Position numbers and translations under genes: made by a program
From: Bacteroidota bacterium
Lineage (GTDB): Bacteria > Bacteroidota > Bacteroidia > Bacteroidales > FEN-979
Direction of reading: 5' to 3'
DNA length: 64,000 nucleotides
Assembly (NCBI GenBank): GCA_026391805.1
Contig: JAPLDJ010000011.1
Coordinates: 45,547 to 109,546, forward strand
Notes under the pieces: model-generated
What the model saw: the letters and a program-made list of their open reading frames with translations, nothing else
The model's database searches: none
Told to the model about the DNA's origin: nothing
Part shown: positions 27,968 through 37,139 of the stretch, one piece after another
Position numbering within the stretch: the first letter of the stretch is position 1
Layout: every line of letters starts with the position of its first letter

Positions 27968-28774
27968 CTATTTTTTGATCAGGTCAAGTTCTTTGATCTT
28001 TCCGCCCTCGAGTAGGTAATTGTCGACGGCATTCCGGTTCGCTTTCTGGTCGCGGATGAATTCAAGGTACCGTTTGATGGTGGTCGGCTTATCATAATCC
28101 ACAAGGGAACCTTCCCTGCTGATAATGATCAGTACGGTGGCGTCATCGGAAGTGAAGAGCTGCAGCGTACTCTGTGTCAGGGCTGAAACCTGGCTCATGT
28201 TTCCGGCTTTCGCCGCATCTGCAATGCCCTGGAATGAATTTTCAAGCTGGGTTTTCAGCGGTACATTTTTCTTGCTCCGCATCCCGGCGATCTTCTGTTC
28301 CACCCTTGCGATAAGATCGTTGACCTCCTTGTCGTTAAGGTTCATAGCCTTGATCTTAGCCAGCTCGGCTTCCAGCTCATCGGCCGATTTGTTGTCCTGG
28401 TTCAGGAGCATATCGAGCAACTGGGCCTTCGCCGCATCGATCTTTTCCTGCTTTTGCTTGTCCCTTTCTGCAAACGCCTTTTTCAGCACCTGCCGGGCCT
28501 CAACGATCATTTTATCCAGTTCCGGATCCTTGTAATTCTTGCCGGCAATTTCATTGACCGTGCGTTCCTGGGCTTCCAGCGATTTAGTGCTGGTGCCGTT
28601 GATGATGGCGGACAACTCTTTCTTTGCATTCTCAATCTGCGCTTTCCGTTCTTTCTTCGAAAGCTTTCCGGATGTTTTACAGCCATCCGAGATCATGGCT
28701 ACGCCTGCAATCAGCATGATGAATACAAAATGCTGCCACTGAAGGGACCTGATTTTCTTCACAATTCCTGACAT
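27968..28774 (-). CDS. Coiled-coil lipoprotein-like envelope protein
   Basis: This 268-residue protein has a hydrophobic segment at residues 17-32 ending in SDGCKTSG, where the cysteine could be lipid-modified, although SDG is not a canonical lipobox. Residues 37-180 are charged and helical (KERKAQIENAKKEL, ERDKQKQEKIDAAKAQLLDML, DELEAELAKIKAM), predicted as coiled coil. The C-terminus (ATVLIIISREGSLVDYDKPTTIKRYLEFIRDQKA) looks like a small alpha/beta domain. No family is recognised. It is the first gene of a run of four envelope genes and is preceded by 47 nt after gcvT, with no clear -7 box. Confidence 0.6.
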   Translation of the reverse strand: MSGIVKKIRSLQWQHFVFIMLIAGVAMISDGCKTSGKLSKKERKAQIENAKKELSAIINGTSTKSLEAQERTVNEIAGKNYKDPELDKMIVEARQVLKKAFAERDKQKQEKIDAAKAQLLDMLLNQDNKSADELEAELAKIKAMNLNDKEVNDLIARVEQKIAGMRSKKNVPLKTQLENSFQGIADAAKAGNMSQVSALTQSTLQLFTSDDATVLIIISREGSLVDYDKPTTIKRYLEFIRDQKANRNAVDNYLLEGGKIKELDLIKK

Positions 28775-28821
28775 ATTCTTCGTTTTTTTGGTTTAAGATA
28801 AAAGAACTAAAGCCAATCTGT

Positions 28822-29913
28822 CTATTTCACTTTATAGAAAGGCATTTTAACGACTTTTGCTTTTAATGATTTATCGCGGATCTTAATAAATATTTCGCTT
28901 CCTTCTTTCGAAAGGGCCGCAGGAACATATCCCATGCCAACCGGTATTTTAAGGGATGGTGCCATGGTTCCGGATGTAACTTCGCCTATCACATTCCCGG
29001 CAGCATCCACGATCGGGTAGCCATGACGCGGAATTCCCATTTCCACCATGGTGAAACCAACCAGTTTTTTAGTGACGCCTTCCTGCTTCTGGCGCATAAG
29101 TTCAGCCTTATTGATAAAATCTTTTTCCGGTGTGAATTTGGTGATCCATCCCAGTCCGGCCTCAATGGGGGAGGTGGTGTCATTGATGTCGTTGCCATAG
29201 AGGCAATAGCCCATCTCGAGGCGCAGCGTATCGCGGGCGCCGAGCCCGATGTTCTTGATCCCGAATTCTTTCCCAGCCTCAAAAACAGCATCCCAGATCT
29301 TCGGGGCATCTTCATTGGCCATGTAGATCTCGCATCCGCCTGAACCGGTATAGCCTGTCGTGGCGAAGATCACATCCTTCACCCCCGCAAAAGTGAGTTT
29401 CTTAAAGGTATAATATTCCATATCGGTGACCGTGGTATCGGTCAGCTTTTGCATGGCTTTCAGCGCCAACGGACCCTGAACGGCAAGCTGGGCGATCTCA
29501 TCGGAAGCATTGTAAAGGCTGGCTCCCATCTTGTTCTGCTTGTTGCACCAGGCCCAGTCCTTATCAATGTTGGAAGCATTTACAACCAGCAGGAACGTCT
29601 CCGCATCGACCCGGTAAACCAGCAGGTCGTCCACGATCCCACCCTGCCCATTCGGGAAACAGGAATACTGTACTTTTCCGTCCACCAAAACAGAAGCATC
29701 GTTGGATGTGACCCACTGAACAAAATCGAGGGCCTTCGGGCCTTTCACCCAGAATTCACCCATGTGGGAAACATCAAAAACGCCGATACCCTTCCGTACA
29801 GCTTCATGTTCAACATTAACGCCTTCGAACTGAACCGGCATGTAATAACCTGCAAAGGGAACGATCTTTCCCCCGTTTGCCTCGTGAAATTTTGTAAATG
29901 CTGTAGTTTTCAT
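28822..29913 (-). CDS. gcvT: Aminomethyltransferase (glycine cleavage T-protein)
   Basis: This 363-residue cytoplasmic enzyme transfers the methylene group from the aminomethyl-lipoyl H-protein to tetrahydrofolate and releases ammonia. Hallmarks are [14 protein letters not shown] (about residue 45), a central [13 protein letters not shown] (about 190), [17 protein letters not shown] (about 225) and the C-terminal [20 protein letters not shown] (about 315). Length is normal. The other glycine-cleavage genes are not in this window. A -7 box precedes it, and the word array of the capD side lies 140 nt upstream. Confidence 0.97.
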   Translation of the reverse strand: MKTTAFTKFHEANGGKIVPFAGYYMPVQFEGVNVEHEAVRKGIGVFDVSHMGEFWVKGPKALDFVQWVTSNDASVLVDGKVQYSCFPNGQGGIVDDLLVYRVDAETFLLVVNASNIDKDWAWCNKQNKMGASLYNASDEIAQLAVQGPLALKAMQKLTDTTVTDMEYYTFKKLTFAGVKDVIFATTGYTGSGGCEIYMANEDAPKIWDAVFEAGKEFGIKNIGLGARDTLRLEMGYCLYGNDINDTTSPIEAGLGWITKFTPEKDFINKAELMRQKQEGVTKKLVGFTMVEMGIPRHGYPIVDAAGNVIGEVTSGTMAPSLKIPVGMGYVPAALSKEGSEIFIKIRDKSLKAKVVKMPFYKVK

Positions 29914-29935
29914 AGTTGGTTTTTTGTAAACGTGA

Positions 29936-29943
29936 CAAAGTTA
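29936..29943 (-). promoter_or_regulatory. -7 box (TAACTTTG) for gcvT
   Basis: On the minus strand TAACTTTG matches TAnnTTTG 23 nt upstream of the start codon. Confidence 0.5.
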
Positions 29944-30054
29944 GAAAAAATTGTCAGGAACCCCCTGAAACAGCCCTTTTTAGTTGCTAACTTTGATCAG
30001 TTGATAACTGGGACGGCCGAAAGGGAAATATTTGTACTTTTGACGTTGAAAGAA

Positions 30055-30215
30055 TCTGGATGCTGGATTCCTGAAGATGGAGGATGGAGGATGGAAAATG
30101 AGGTCTGAGGTCTGAGATCTGAGATCTGAGATCTGAGATTTGAAAATCCCTGCCTGCGGCAGGCAGGTGTGTAATCTGTGGTGAATAATAAATAGCGAAA
30201 AGCGAAAAATAAATA
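30055..30215 (+). repeat. Composite array: GATGGAG, GAGGTCTGA/GATCTGA, CCTGCCTGC hairpin, TGTGGTGAA, GCGAAAA
   Basis: In order there are GAAGATGGAGGATGGAGGATGG words, GAGGTCTGAGGTCTGAGATC words through GATCTGAGATTTG, a CCTGCCTGCGGCAGGCAGG hairpin (about 30151-30169), GTGTAATCTGTGGTGAATAAT and AAATAGCGAAAAGCGAAAAA. It fills most of the 311-nt gap between two divergent genes. TAACTTTG (29988) and TACTTTTG (30035) on the plus strand are possible -7 boxes for the next gene. Confidence 0.9.
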
Positions 30216-30224
30216 TTTAATAAA

Positions 30225-32096
30225 TTGATTTTTAACAAACAAAACACTCCCCGCTGGCTGATCTTCATGATCGACCTGGCCATTGTGCTCGGCTCAGTGG
30301 TACTTGCCTACCTGCTGCGGTTCAACTTCTCGATCCCTCAGGTTGAGCTGAAACCCCTGCCGCAGATCCTGGCCTACATGGTCTTCATCCGTGCCGTCAG
30401 CTTTTTGATTGCCCGCTCATATGCAGGTATCATACGCTACACAAGCACATCTGACGCGATACGGGTTGTGGTCACGGTATTTTCCGGAAGCCTCCTTTTT
30501 GCCATCACCAACCTTGTCACCTATTTCCTGGTCGGCCGGTTTTTCTTCATCCCTTTCTCCATCATCATCATCGATTTCCTGATCACCTGCCTGGCCATGG
30601 TCACCTTCCGGATGGTGGTCAAGATCGCTTATCTTGAAATGCAGCGCCCGGAACGAACCAATGTGGATGTTATCATTTATGGCGCCGGTGAAGCCGGGAT
30701 CACGGCCAAGCGCGTGCTCGACCGCGATGTAAGCACCAAATACAAGCTCATCGCCTTTGTGGATGACAATCCGGGAAAGATCGGCAAGAAACTGGAAGGA
30801 GTCGATGTCGTAGGGCGTGACAAGCTCCCGGGACTGCTCGAATCTAATACCGTCGGACAGGTGATCCTCGCCGTTCAGCAATTCGATACCGAACGTAAGC
30901 AGGAACTCGTTGACCTCTGCCTCGAACATGAAGTCAAGGTCCTTACAGTGCCACCGGCGATGGAATGGATCAACGGCGAACTCAGTTTCAACCAGATCAA
31001 AAAGATCAGGATCGAGGATCTGCTTGAACGGGAAGAGATCCGTCTGGATGACCGGCAGATCCGCGAAGAACTTACAGGCAAAACCATTTTTATCACCGGG
31101 GCGGCAGGTTCCATCGGCAGCGAGCTGGCCCGGCAGATCATGAACTATTACCCCGGCAAACTCCTTCTGATCGACCAGGCTGAAACATCCATGCACCAGC
31201 TGGAACTGGAGTTCTCGGAAAACCACATTGACCGGCAAACCGGGTTCATCATAGCAGATATCCGGAACGCCGTCAGGATGGAACATCTTTTCCTCGATCA
31301 CAAACCTGACATCATTTATCACGCAGCAGCATACAAGCATGTCCCCGTGATGGAGAACAACCCCTCGGAGGCGATCCTGACGAATGTGAACGGCACCCGC
31401 ATCCTGACCGATCTTGCCATAAAATACAAGGCACGGAAATTCATCATGATATCTACCGACAAAGCTGTGAATCCGACCAGCGTCATGGGCGCTTCAAAAA
31501 GGATTGCGGAGATCTATGCCCAGTCGCTGAACGGGGATGATCATCCGAAGTTTATCACCACGCGATTCGGAAATGTGCTTGGTTCAAATGGATCTGTCAT
31601 TCCCCTTTTCCACAGCCAGATTGAAAAAGGAGGTCCCGTTACGGTGACTCATCCCGAGATCACCCGTTATTTCATGACCATTCCGGAGGCCTGTGAACTT
31701 GTGCTGGAAGCCGGTACCATGGGCAAAGGCGGAGAGATTTTTATCTTTGACATGGGGAAATCGGTACGGATCGTCGACCTTGCAAAACGGATGATCAGCC
31801 TTTCGGGCCTTACACTCGGAAAGGATATCCAGATCCGGTTTACCGGGCTTCGTCCGGGAGAAAAGCTCTTCGAGGAACTGCTCAACAGCAGGGAAAACAC
31901 GGTCCCGACACACCACCCGCGGATCCTCATCGCCAAAGTGAGGGAATACGATCCCGCCGAAGTCTTTCCCCGTATCGATGAGCTTATCCGGATAGCAGGT
32001 TCGGGCAACGAAAAAGAGATTGTGAAGAAAATGAAGGCCATCGTGCCGGAATTCATAAGCAGGAATTCGGTCTTTGAAGAACTTGACAAGGAATGA
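30225..32096 (+). CDS. FlaA1/CapD-type nucleotide-sugar epimerase/dehydratase, membrane-bound
   Basis: This 623-residue protein has four hydrophobic segments in residues 10-130 (LIFMIDLAIVLGSVVLAYLLRF and others). Two Rossmann domains follow: a CoA-binding-like one (VDVIIYGAGEAGITAKRVL, about 145) and a catalytic SDR domain (KTIFITGAAGSIGSEL, about 285, then ISTDKAVNPTSVMGASKR with the S-M-K catalytic set). This is the WbpM/PglF-type 4,6-dehydratase layout acting on UDP-GlcNAc or similar, supplying deoxy amino sugars for surface glycans. The start is TTG at 30225, as an in-frame stop lies at 30210. It overlaps miaA by 4 nt. Confidence 0.9.
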   Translation: MIFNKQNTPRWLIFMIDLAIVLGSVVLAYLLRFNFSIPQVELKPLPQILAYMVFIRAVSFLIARSYAGIIRYTSTSDAIRVVVTVFSGSLLFAITNLVTYFLVGRFFFIPFSIIIIDFLITCLAMVTFRMVVKIAYLEMQRPERTNVDVIIYGAGEAGITAKRVLDRDVSTKYKLIAFVDDNPGKIGKKLEGVDVVGRDKLPGLLESNTVGQVILAVQQFDTERKQELVDLCLEHEVKVLTVPPAMEWINGELSFNQIKKIRIEDLLEREEIRLDDRQIREELTGKTIFITGAAGSIGSELARQIMNYYPGKLLLIDQAETSMHQLELEFSENHIDRQTGFIIADIRNAVRMEHLFLDHKPDIIYHAAAYKHVPVMENNPSEAILTNVNGTRILTDLAIKYKARKFIMISTDKAVNPTSVMGASKRIAEIYAQSLNGDDHPKFITTRFGNVLGSNGSVIPLFHSQIEKGGPVTVTHPEITRYFMTIPEACELVLEAGTMGKGGEIFIFDMGKSVRIVDLAKRMISLSGLTLGKDIQIRFTGLRPGEKLFEELLNSRENTVPTHHPRILIAKVREYDPAEVFPRIDELIRIAGSGNEKEIVKKMKAIVPEFISRNSVFEELDKE

Positions 32097-32989
32097 TTGT
32101 TATTCTCGGACCTACGGCCAGCGGTAAAACCGCGCTTGCTTCCCGCATCGCATACGAATTCAATGGCGAGGTTATCTCAGCCGATTCACGCCAGGTATAC
32201 CGCGGCATGTCGATCGGAACCGGGAAAGATCTTTCGGAATATTGTATCAATGGAAAGAACATCCCGTACCACCTGATCGATATTGTTGAACCGGGGTATG
32301 AATACAACATCTTTGAATTTCAGAAAGATTTCCTGAAAGCGTATAACAGCATCCTGTCACGGGGCAAACTTCCTGTCCTGTGCGGAGGTTCGGGGATGTA
32401 CCTTGAATCGGTGCTTAAGAAATATGAGATGAAAGAAGCGGAAGGATTGAATGAGCCCGGAGATGAATTCAGTAATAAGACTGATGATGAATTGAATGCG
32501 TTGCTGCTTTCACTGCGCACACCGCACAACACCACCGATCTCATTGACCGGCAGCGGATGATCCGTGCGATCAGGATCGGTCTGGCCAGGGATAAAGAAG
32601 AAACCAAAAATTTATTCCCGGAAGAGATAAAACCGATGGTGTTTGGCATCGGGTGGGATCGGGAGGTTCTTCGAAAAAGGATAACGGCACGGCTGAAGCA
32701 ACGGATTGAACATGGAATGATAGAGGAGGTAAAGGATCTTCTCGACCACGGACTGACCCCGGAACAGCTTAAATTTTACGGGTTGGAATATCGCTACATC
32801 ACCCTTTACCTCCAGAAGAAACTGGATTTCAATGAAATGTTCCGCCTGCTGAACATCGCCATCCATCAATTTGCTAAACGGCAGATGACCTGGTTCCGCA
32901 AAATGGAAAAAGCAGGGTTAATAATTCACTGGATCAGCGGAGAAACAGATTTGAATGAAAAGATCAGTAAGGTCAAAGCACAGTTCTAA
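32093..32989 (+). CDS. miaA: tRNA dimethylallyltransferase
   Basis: This 298-residue cytoplasmic enzyme adds the dimethylallyl group to A37 of UNN-decoding tRNAs. The P-loop GPTASGKT is at residues 6-13. ISADSRQVYRGMSIGTGK, VLCGGSGMYLESVL (about 97), and the C-terminal RQMTWFRKM with the expected hydrophobic and basic run are present. Length is normal (about 300). It begins inside the stop of the preceding epimerase gene (ATGA overlap), so it is translationally coupled to it, an unusual partner. Confidence 0.97.
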   Translation: MIVILGPTASGKTALASRIAYEFNGEVISADSRQVYRGMSIGTGKDLSEYCINGKNIPYHLIDIVEPGYEYNIFEFQKDFLKAYNSILSRGKLPVLCGGSGMYLESVLKKYEMKEAEGLNEPGDEFSNKTDDELNALLLSLRTPHNTTDLIDRQRMIRAIRIGLARDKEETKNLFPEEIKPMVFGIGWDREVLRKRITARLKQRIEHGMIEEVKDLLDHGLTPEQLKFYGLEYRYITLYLQKKLDFNEMFRLLNIAIHQFAKRQMTWFRKMEKAGLIIHWISGETDLNEKISKVKAQF

Positions 32990-33006
32990 AAAAAAAATGT
33001 CTACTA

Positions 33007-33038
33007 TTGCAAAGGATTCAATCTTTTTTATATATTTG
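33007..33038 (+). promoter_or_regulatory. Promoter TTG-N21-TATATTTG for the small lipoprotein
   Basis: A -33 TTG (33007-33009) and a -7 TATATTTG (33031-33038) are separated by 21 nt, close to the Bacteroidota spacing. The start codon is 44 nt downstream. Confidence 0.6.
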
Positions 33039-33081
33039 TAGTTAATTAACGATATTTATCAACCACCAAAAACCTAATCCC

Positions 33082-33486
33082 ATGAAAAAGCAAAACGTAC
33101 TTTTATCTTTAGGAATTCTATTATTGAGCATGGTAATCCTTTTCTCATCCTGTAAAAAGAAGGAATCAGATCCTGCACCCGTGTCCGCTCCCACTTTTAC
33201 ATTGAGCGCCACACCTGATCCAGGTATCACTGGGAATTTGATTTTCTATGTCACTTGTACAACGGATGATGTTAAAATGACAAGGATCGACATCAAAGAC
33301 CCGATCAATACGGGGATTCCACCGGTTGACCTTCAAGGTATGACTATGTTGAGGAACACAAATTACTACCTGACCACCTCCTACCCTAAGGAATTAGGAA
33401 CGTGGACATTTACTTTTACAGGCAACAGATCAACGGATAATTCCAGTTTTGTTTCGTCAGCATCATTGAATATTACCGGAAAATAA
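33082..33486 (+). CDS. Small lipoprotein with Ig-like fold
   Basis: This 134-residue protein has a lipoprotein signal (MKKQNVLLSLGILLLSMVILFSSCKKK) with the cysteine at residue 24 and a basic run after it. The mature part (about 110 residues) is beta-rich (TFTLSATPDPGITGNLIFYVTCTTDDVKMTRIDIKDP), ending in a Thr/Ser strand pattern. It looks like an isolated Ig-like or PKD-related module. Function is unknown. It has its own promoter and is followed by a strong hairpin terminator shared with the next gene on the opposite strand. Confidence 0.75.
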   Translation: MKKQNVLLSLGILLLSMVILFSSCKKKESDPAPVSAPTFTLSATPDPGITGNLIFYVTCTTDDVKMTRIDIKDPINTGIPPVDLQGMTMLRNTNYYLTTSYPKELGTWTFTFTGNRSTDNSSFVSSASLNITGK

Positions 33487-33582
33487 GAAACTTATTCTGT
33501 TCCGGGTTGCTTCTTCATCAGGTTAATCAACCGGATCGGGATATTGTTCTGGTTGCAATGATTACCTAAGGAAAGATTCCTC

Positions 33583-33625
33583 AAAAAAAGAGGGTGTCTC
33601 AATTTTTGAGACACCCTCTTTTTTT
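33583..33625. terminator. Bidirectional intrinsic terminator
   Basis: Stem 33583-33600 (AAAAAAAGAGGGTGTCTC) pairs with 33608-33625 (GAGACACCCTCTTTTTTT), and the AA...TT of the loop can extend it. Poly-A and poly-T flanks allow use from both sides. The stop of the tricorn-like gene overlaps the right end. Confidence 0.95.
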
Positions 33626-36600
33626 ATTTGGTTTTGTCAGGTAACGGCGGTGGTGGCGGAAGTTCTTTCGGCCATGATTTCAGTTCATCCTGCATCTCCT
33701 TGATGGCCCTGTCCAGTTGCTGGTCCTCTCCTGCATATTCCTTTGCAGGATCGTTGTCGACCACGATATCCGGATCAACTCCATGTCCTTCGATGATCCA
33801 GGACTTCCCTTCGTTGTCATACGGAGCGAACTCCGGCCGCATCAGCGATCCGCCATCGATAAACGGCAGTGATCCACGGATGCCGACGACACCTCCCCAA
33901 GTCCTGAGCCCGATGGCCTTCCCCATCTTCAGTTTCTTGAACTGGTAGGGAAAGAGATCTCCGTCGGAAGCTGAATACTGGTCGATAAGTACGCATTTCG
34001 GTCCCCACTGCATATCCAGCCTGCCCGGGCGCGAAGAGGTATTCCGGGCCGTCTCGATCATGGTCATTTCGCGGGCCAGGCGTTCTATGATCATCGGAGA
34101 GACATTCCCTCCGCCATTTCCGCGGTCATCGATGATCAGGGCACGCTTGCTGAGCTGCGGGTAGAAATGCTTCACAAATTCATTCAGTCCTTCAGCGCTC
34201 ATGTCCGGAATATGGATGTAACCAACTTCACCATTCGTGGCATCGCTCACTTTTTTAATGTTGCCCTGCACCCACTTGTAATAGTAAAGCCCGCCTTCAT
34301 CATCGGTCGGTACAACAATGGTTTTACGGGCTCCGGTTTCTTCCGGTTTGCTGTTGACGGTCAGTTCAACCTGAACGCCGGACTTGTTGACAAGCGCTTC
34401 ATAAAGGTTGTTCAGGTCTTTCACCGGTTGTCCGTCGACGGCAATGATGTAATCACCGGTCTTGACGTCGACGCCCAGTTCCGTAAGCGGGGAACGTGTT
34501 TCTCTCGTCCAGTTTTCCCCTTTCAGGATCTCATCGATCTTAAAATACCCGGAGGCATCTTTCGATATCTTTGCCCCCAGCAATCCCATTTTGATCCTTT
34601 TGGGCTCCGGTTTATCTCCTCCGCCCACATAGGAATGGCCGATGCTGATCTCGCCGACCATTTCACCCAGGACGTAGTTCAGGTCGTTCCGGTTGTTGAC
34701 ATAAGGCAGCAGGGGTTCATATTTCTTCTGGATCTCCGGCCAGTTCAAACCCTGCATGTTCGGAGCATAAAGGAAATACTTCATCTGGCGCCAGGCCTCA
34801 TGGTAAACCTGGTTCCATTCGGCTTTCAGGTCAGCCATCACCTTCATGTTCGAAAGGTCAACCCAGTCTTTAACATCGGCTTTACCCTTTGGCAGATCAA
34901 TAACGGCGTACTTTCCATTTGACATCACCAGCATTTTTTTGGTGTCGAATGAGATCTCGAATCCCCTGAAATCGCCGAGTTCAGTCTCCTTTTTGTCTTT
35001 CAGGCTGAACATCCTCATCGAAGGACGGTCATCCCCGCGTCCGCCTTTTATATAATAAACATAATCGGCGATGGCGCCCAGGTTAAAATAGGTTCCGGCA
35101 TCGATGGGCAGTACCACGGTGCGGTCGATGATGCCATCAAAGTCGATTTTGACATCCGCCACACTCTTCGATTCACCTTCTTTCTTCTCATCCTTTTTCA
35201 CATCCTTCTTTTCGGATTTGGCCTCTGCATCTGTTTTCTCTTCCTTCTTTACAGCCACTTCGTCATTTTCAGGAGCGAAGGGATTCGCTGTGGCTTTTGC
35301 CAGGGTAATGAAATAAACCTTCGTCATATCGGTATAGGCATGATTCCATTCGGTCCAGCTGTAGATCGGGTTGAAATCACGGTTCGATGTAAAGAACAGG
35401 TACTTCCCGTCGCTGCTGAACACCGGCGAACCTGCATCATACCAGCTATCGGTAACCGGGTATTTATTTTTCGAAGCCAGTTCATAAATGTAGATCCTGG
35501 TTTCCGATGTGCGTGCAGGAAGTGCATAGGTGATCCATTTGCTGTCGGGCGCCCAGGCATACTGGCCGAATTCCCAGTCCTTCGCCTGGTCTACCAGGGT
35601 CACGTTCTTCGAATCGATGTCGACATACTGAAGGCGGAGCATTTTGTCGGCCCAGAGCAGTCTCTTGCTGTCGGGCGACCAGATCATATCATACTTGTAG
35701 GTATCGACATCCTTTGTGATCTGCACCGGGTCTGAAAGTCCGTCCTGTTTCATGATATAGATCTCGTCCTCGCCGGTTTTGTCAGAGATATAGGCAATGT
35801 ATTGTCCGTCGGGCGACCAGTTTACATTGCGCTCATGTACACCGGACGTATGGGTAAGATTTTTCGTGATCCCGCTTTTTGCCGGTACGGTCCACACATC
35901 CCCGCGGGCATCAAAGGCAACCCGTTTTCCGTCGGGTGAAAGCGAGGTTGAATTGATGATCTTGCTGGCATCTTTCAGCGAATTCCTTGCATTCACAAAA
36001 TCATCCGCCATCCTGACAGTAACTTTACTGGCCTTCTCCGTTGCAAGATCGAAGACGTAGATAAAACCTCCGTTTTCAAAAACGATGGCATTGTCGCCCA
36101 GTGATGGGAATTTGCAGTCGAATTCGGTGAAATCGGTAACTTTCTTCGTCTCCTTGGTCTTCAGGTCATAACTGTAAAGATTGGTAGGATGTTCACGTTC
36201 CGACATGAAGTAGACCTTGTTTCCGTTCCACATGGGGAACATATCCTGTACCGTGTTATTGGTCAGGTTCTCGACTTGTTTCGTCTTGAAATCATAGATC
36301 CAGATATCGTCGGCCATACCTCCCTTGTAACGCTTCCAGGTACGGAATTCACGAAAAACCCTGTTGTATGCAAGCTTGGTCTTATCGGGGGAATAGGTGC
36401 AGAATCCTCCGACCGGAAGCGGAAGTTCCTCCGGCAGTCCGCCGTTAATATTTACCAGGAAAAGCTGTCCTTTAAAACTATTGAACGACTGTTTCCTCGA
36501 CCGGAAAAGGATATTTTCATTGTCCTTCCAGGTCATCACAATGTTGTTCGGACCCATGCGGTCGGAGATGTCATCCCTGTCGAGGGTGGCTGTATAGGTC

Positions 36601-36905
36601 AGCCGTTTCGGAATACCGCCTTCCGAAGGAATGACGTAAACTTCCGTATTCCCGTCGTACTGTCCGGTGAACGCGATCATTTTACCATCCGGCGAAAAAC
36701 GGGCGAACATTTCATAGCCGTTTTCATCGTTGGTCAGTTTGCGGGCCACACCGCCGTTCTTGTCGACCGTATAAAGATCACCGGCGCAGGTGAACACAAC
36801 CTGGTTCCCATGGACGGCCGGAAACCTGAGCAACCGGGCTTCATCCTGGGCTTTCATTGAACCGGCAAGGAAAACAGCCAGCATCAGTAAAAATAATTTT
36901 TTCAT
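33624..36905 (-). CDS. Tricorn-like S41 peptidase with PD40 and PDZ domains
   Basis: The start at 36905 gives 1093 residues with a signal peptide (MKKLFLLMLAVFLAGSMKAQ). An earlier ATG at 36935 would add 10 residues before it. Two PD40/TolB-like propellers (about 20-600) with repeats such as WSPDGQYIAYISDKTGEDEIY precede a Lys/Glu-rich insertion (near 570). A PDZ domain follows (GDYIIAVDGQPVKDL). The S41 catalytic core has RALIIDDRGNGGGN and the serine loop QYSASDGDLFPYQFK. It should degrade peptides in the periplasm. Layout is the known tricorn-like form of Bacteroidota. The stop lies at the terminator. Confidence 0.92.
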   Translation of the reverse strand: MKKLFLLMLAVFLAGSMKAQDEARLLRFPAVHGNQVVFTCAGDLYTVDKNGGVARKLTNDENGYEMFARFSPDGKMIAFTGQYDGNTEVYVIPSEGGIPKRLTYTATLDRDDISDRMGPNNIVMTWKDNENILFRSRKQSFNSFKGQLFLVNINGGLPEELPLPVGGFCTYSPDKTKLAYNRVFREFRTWKRYKGGMADDIWIYDFKTKQVENLTNNTVQDMFPMWNGNKVYFMSEREHPTNLYSYDLKTKETKKVTDFTEFDCKFPSLGDNAIVFENGGFIYVFDLATEKASKVTVRMADDFVNARNSLKDASKIINSTSLSPDGKRVAFDARGDVWTVPAKSGITKNLTHTSGVHERNVNWSPDGQYIAYISDKTGEDEIYIMKQDGLSDPVQITKDVDTYKYDMIWSPDSKRLLWADKMLRLQYVDIDSKNVTLVDQAKDWEFGQYAWAPDSKWITYALPARTSETRIYIYELASKNKYPVTDSWYDAGSPVFSSDGKYLFFTSNRDFNPIYSWTEWNHAYTDMTKVYFITLAKATANPFAPENDEVAVKKEEKTDAEAKSEKKDVKKDEKKEGESKSVADVKIDFDGIIDRTVVLPIDAGTYFNLGAIADYVYYIKGGRGDDRPSMRMFSLKDKKETELGDFRGFEISFDTKKMLVMSNGKYAVIDLPKGKADVKDWVDLSNMKVMADLKAEWNQVYHEAWRQMKYFLYAPNMQGLNWPEIQKKYEPLLPYVNNRNDLNYVLGEMVGEISIGHSYVGGGDKPEPKRIKMGLLGAKISKDASGYFKIDEILKGENWTRETRSPLTELGVDVKTGDYIIAVDGQPVKDLNNLYEALVNKSGVQVELTVNSKPEETGARKTIVVPTDDEGGLYYYKWVQGNIKKVSDATNGEVGYIHIPDMSAEGLNEFVKHFYPQLSKRALIIDDRGNGGGNVSPMIIERLAREMTMIETARNTSSRPGRLDMQWGPKCVLIDQYSASDGDLFPYQFKKLKMGKAIGLRTWGGVVGIRGSLPFIDGGSLMRPEFAPYDNEGKSWIIEGHGVDPDIVVDNDPAKEYAGEDQQLDRAIKEMQDELKSWPKELPPPPPLPDKTK

Positions 36906-36945
36906 AGATTTTTGTTTTAGAATTGGAATATGCATTTTACACTGA

Positions 36946-36953
36946 CAAATTTA
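36946..36953 (-). promoter_or_regulatory. -7 box (TAAATTTG) for the tricorn-like gene
   Basis: On the minus strand TAAATTTG matches TAnnTTTG 41 nt upstream of the start. Confidence 0.45.
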
Positions 36954-37059
36954 TGTACAATCAATGGTTAAAGCGATTATAATCGGCAAACACATTCAAA
37001 AACTTGATGAACCATCCGATTTTGGGACTTGCTTATGATTCAGGGAGGGGAAAAAGTTC

Positions 37060-37067
37060 TACCTTTG
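37060..37067 (+). promoter_or_regulatory. -7 box (TACCTTTG) for the methionine gamma-lyase-type gene
   Basis: TACCTTTGC is a perfect consensus match, about 73 nt upstream of the start. The transcript would begin with the GCGC word array. Confidence 0.5.
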
Positions 37068-37068
37068 C

Positions 37069-37105
37069 AGGCGCAAATAGCGCATCGCGCATAGCGCGTT
37101 ACGGG
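37069..37105 (+). repeat. GCGCAAATA/GCGCATC word array in a leader
   Basis: GCGCAAATA, GCGCATC, GCGCATA, GCGCGTTACGGG are degenerate copies of an 8-9 bp word directly after the -7 box, so they would be in the 5' untranslated region. Confidence 0.6.
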
Positions 37106-37139
37106 AAACAATTGTGATAAAATATATAACTACCAGATA

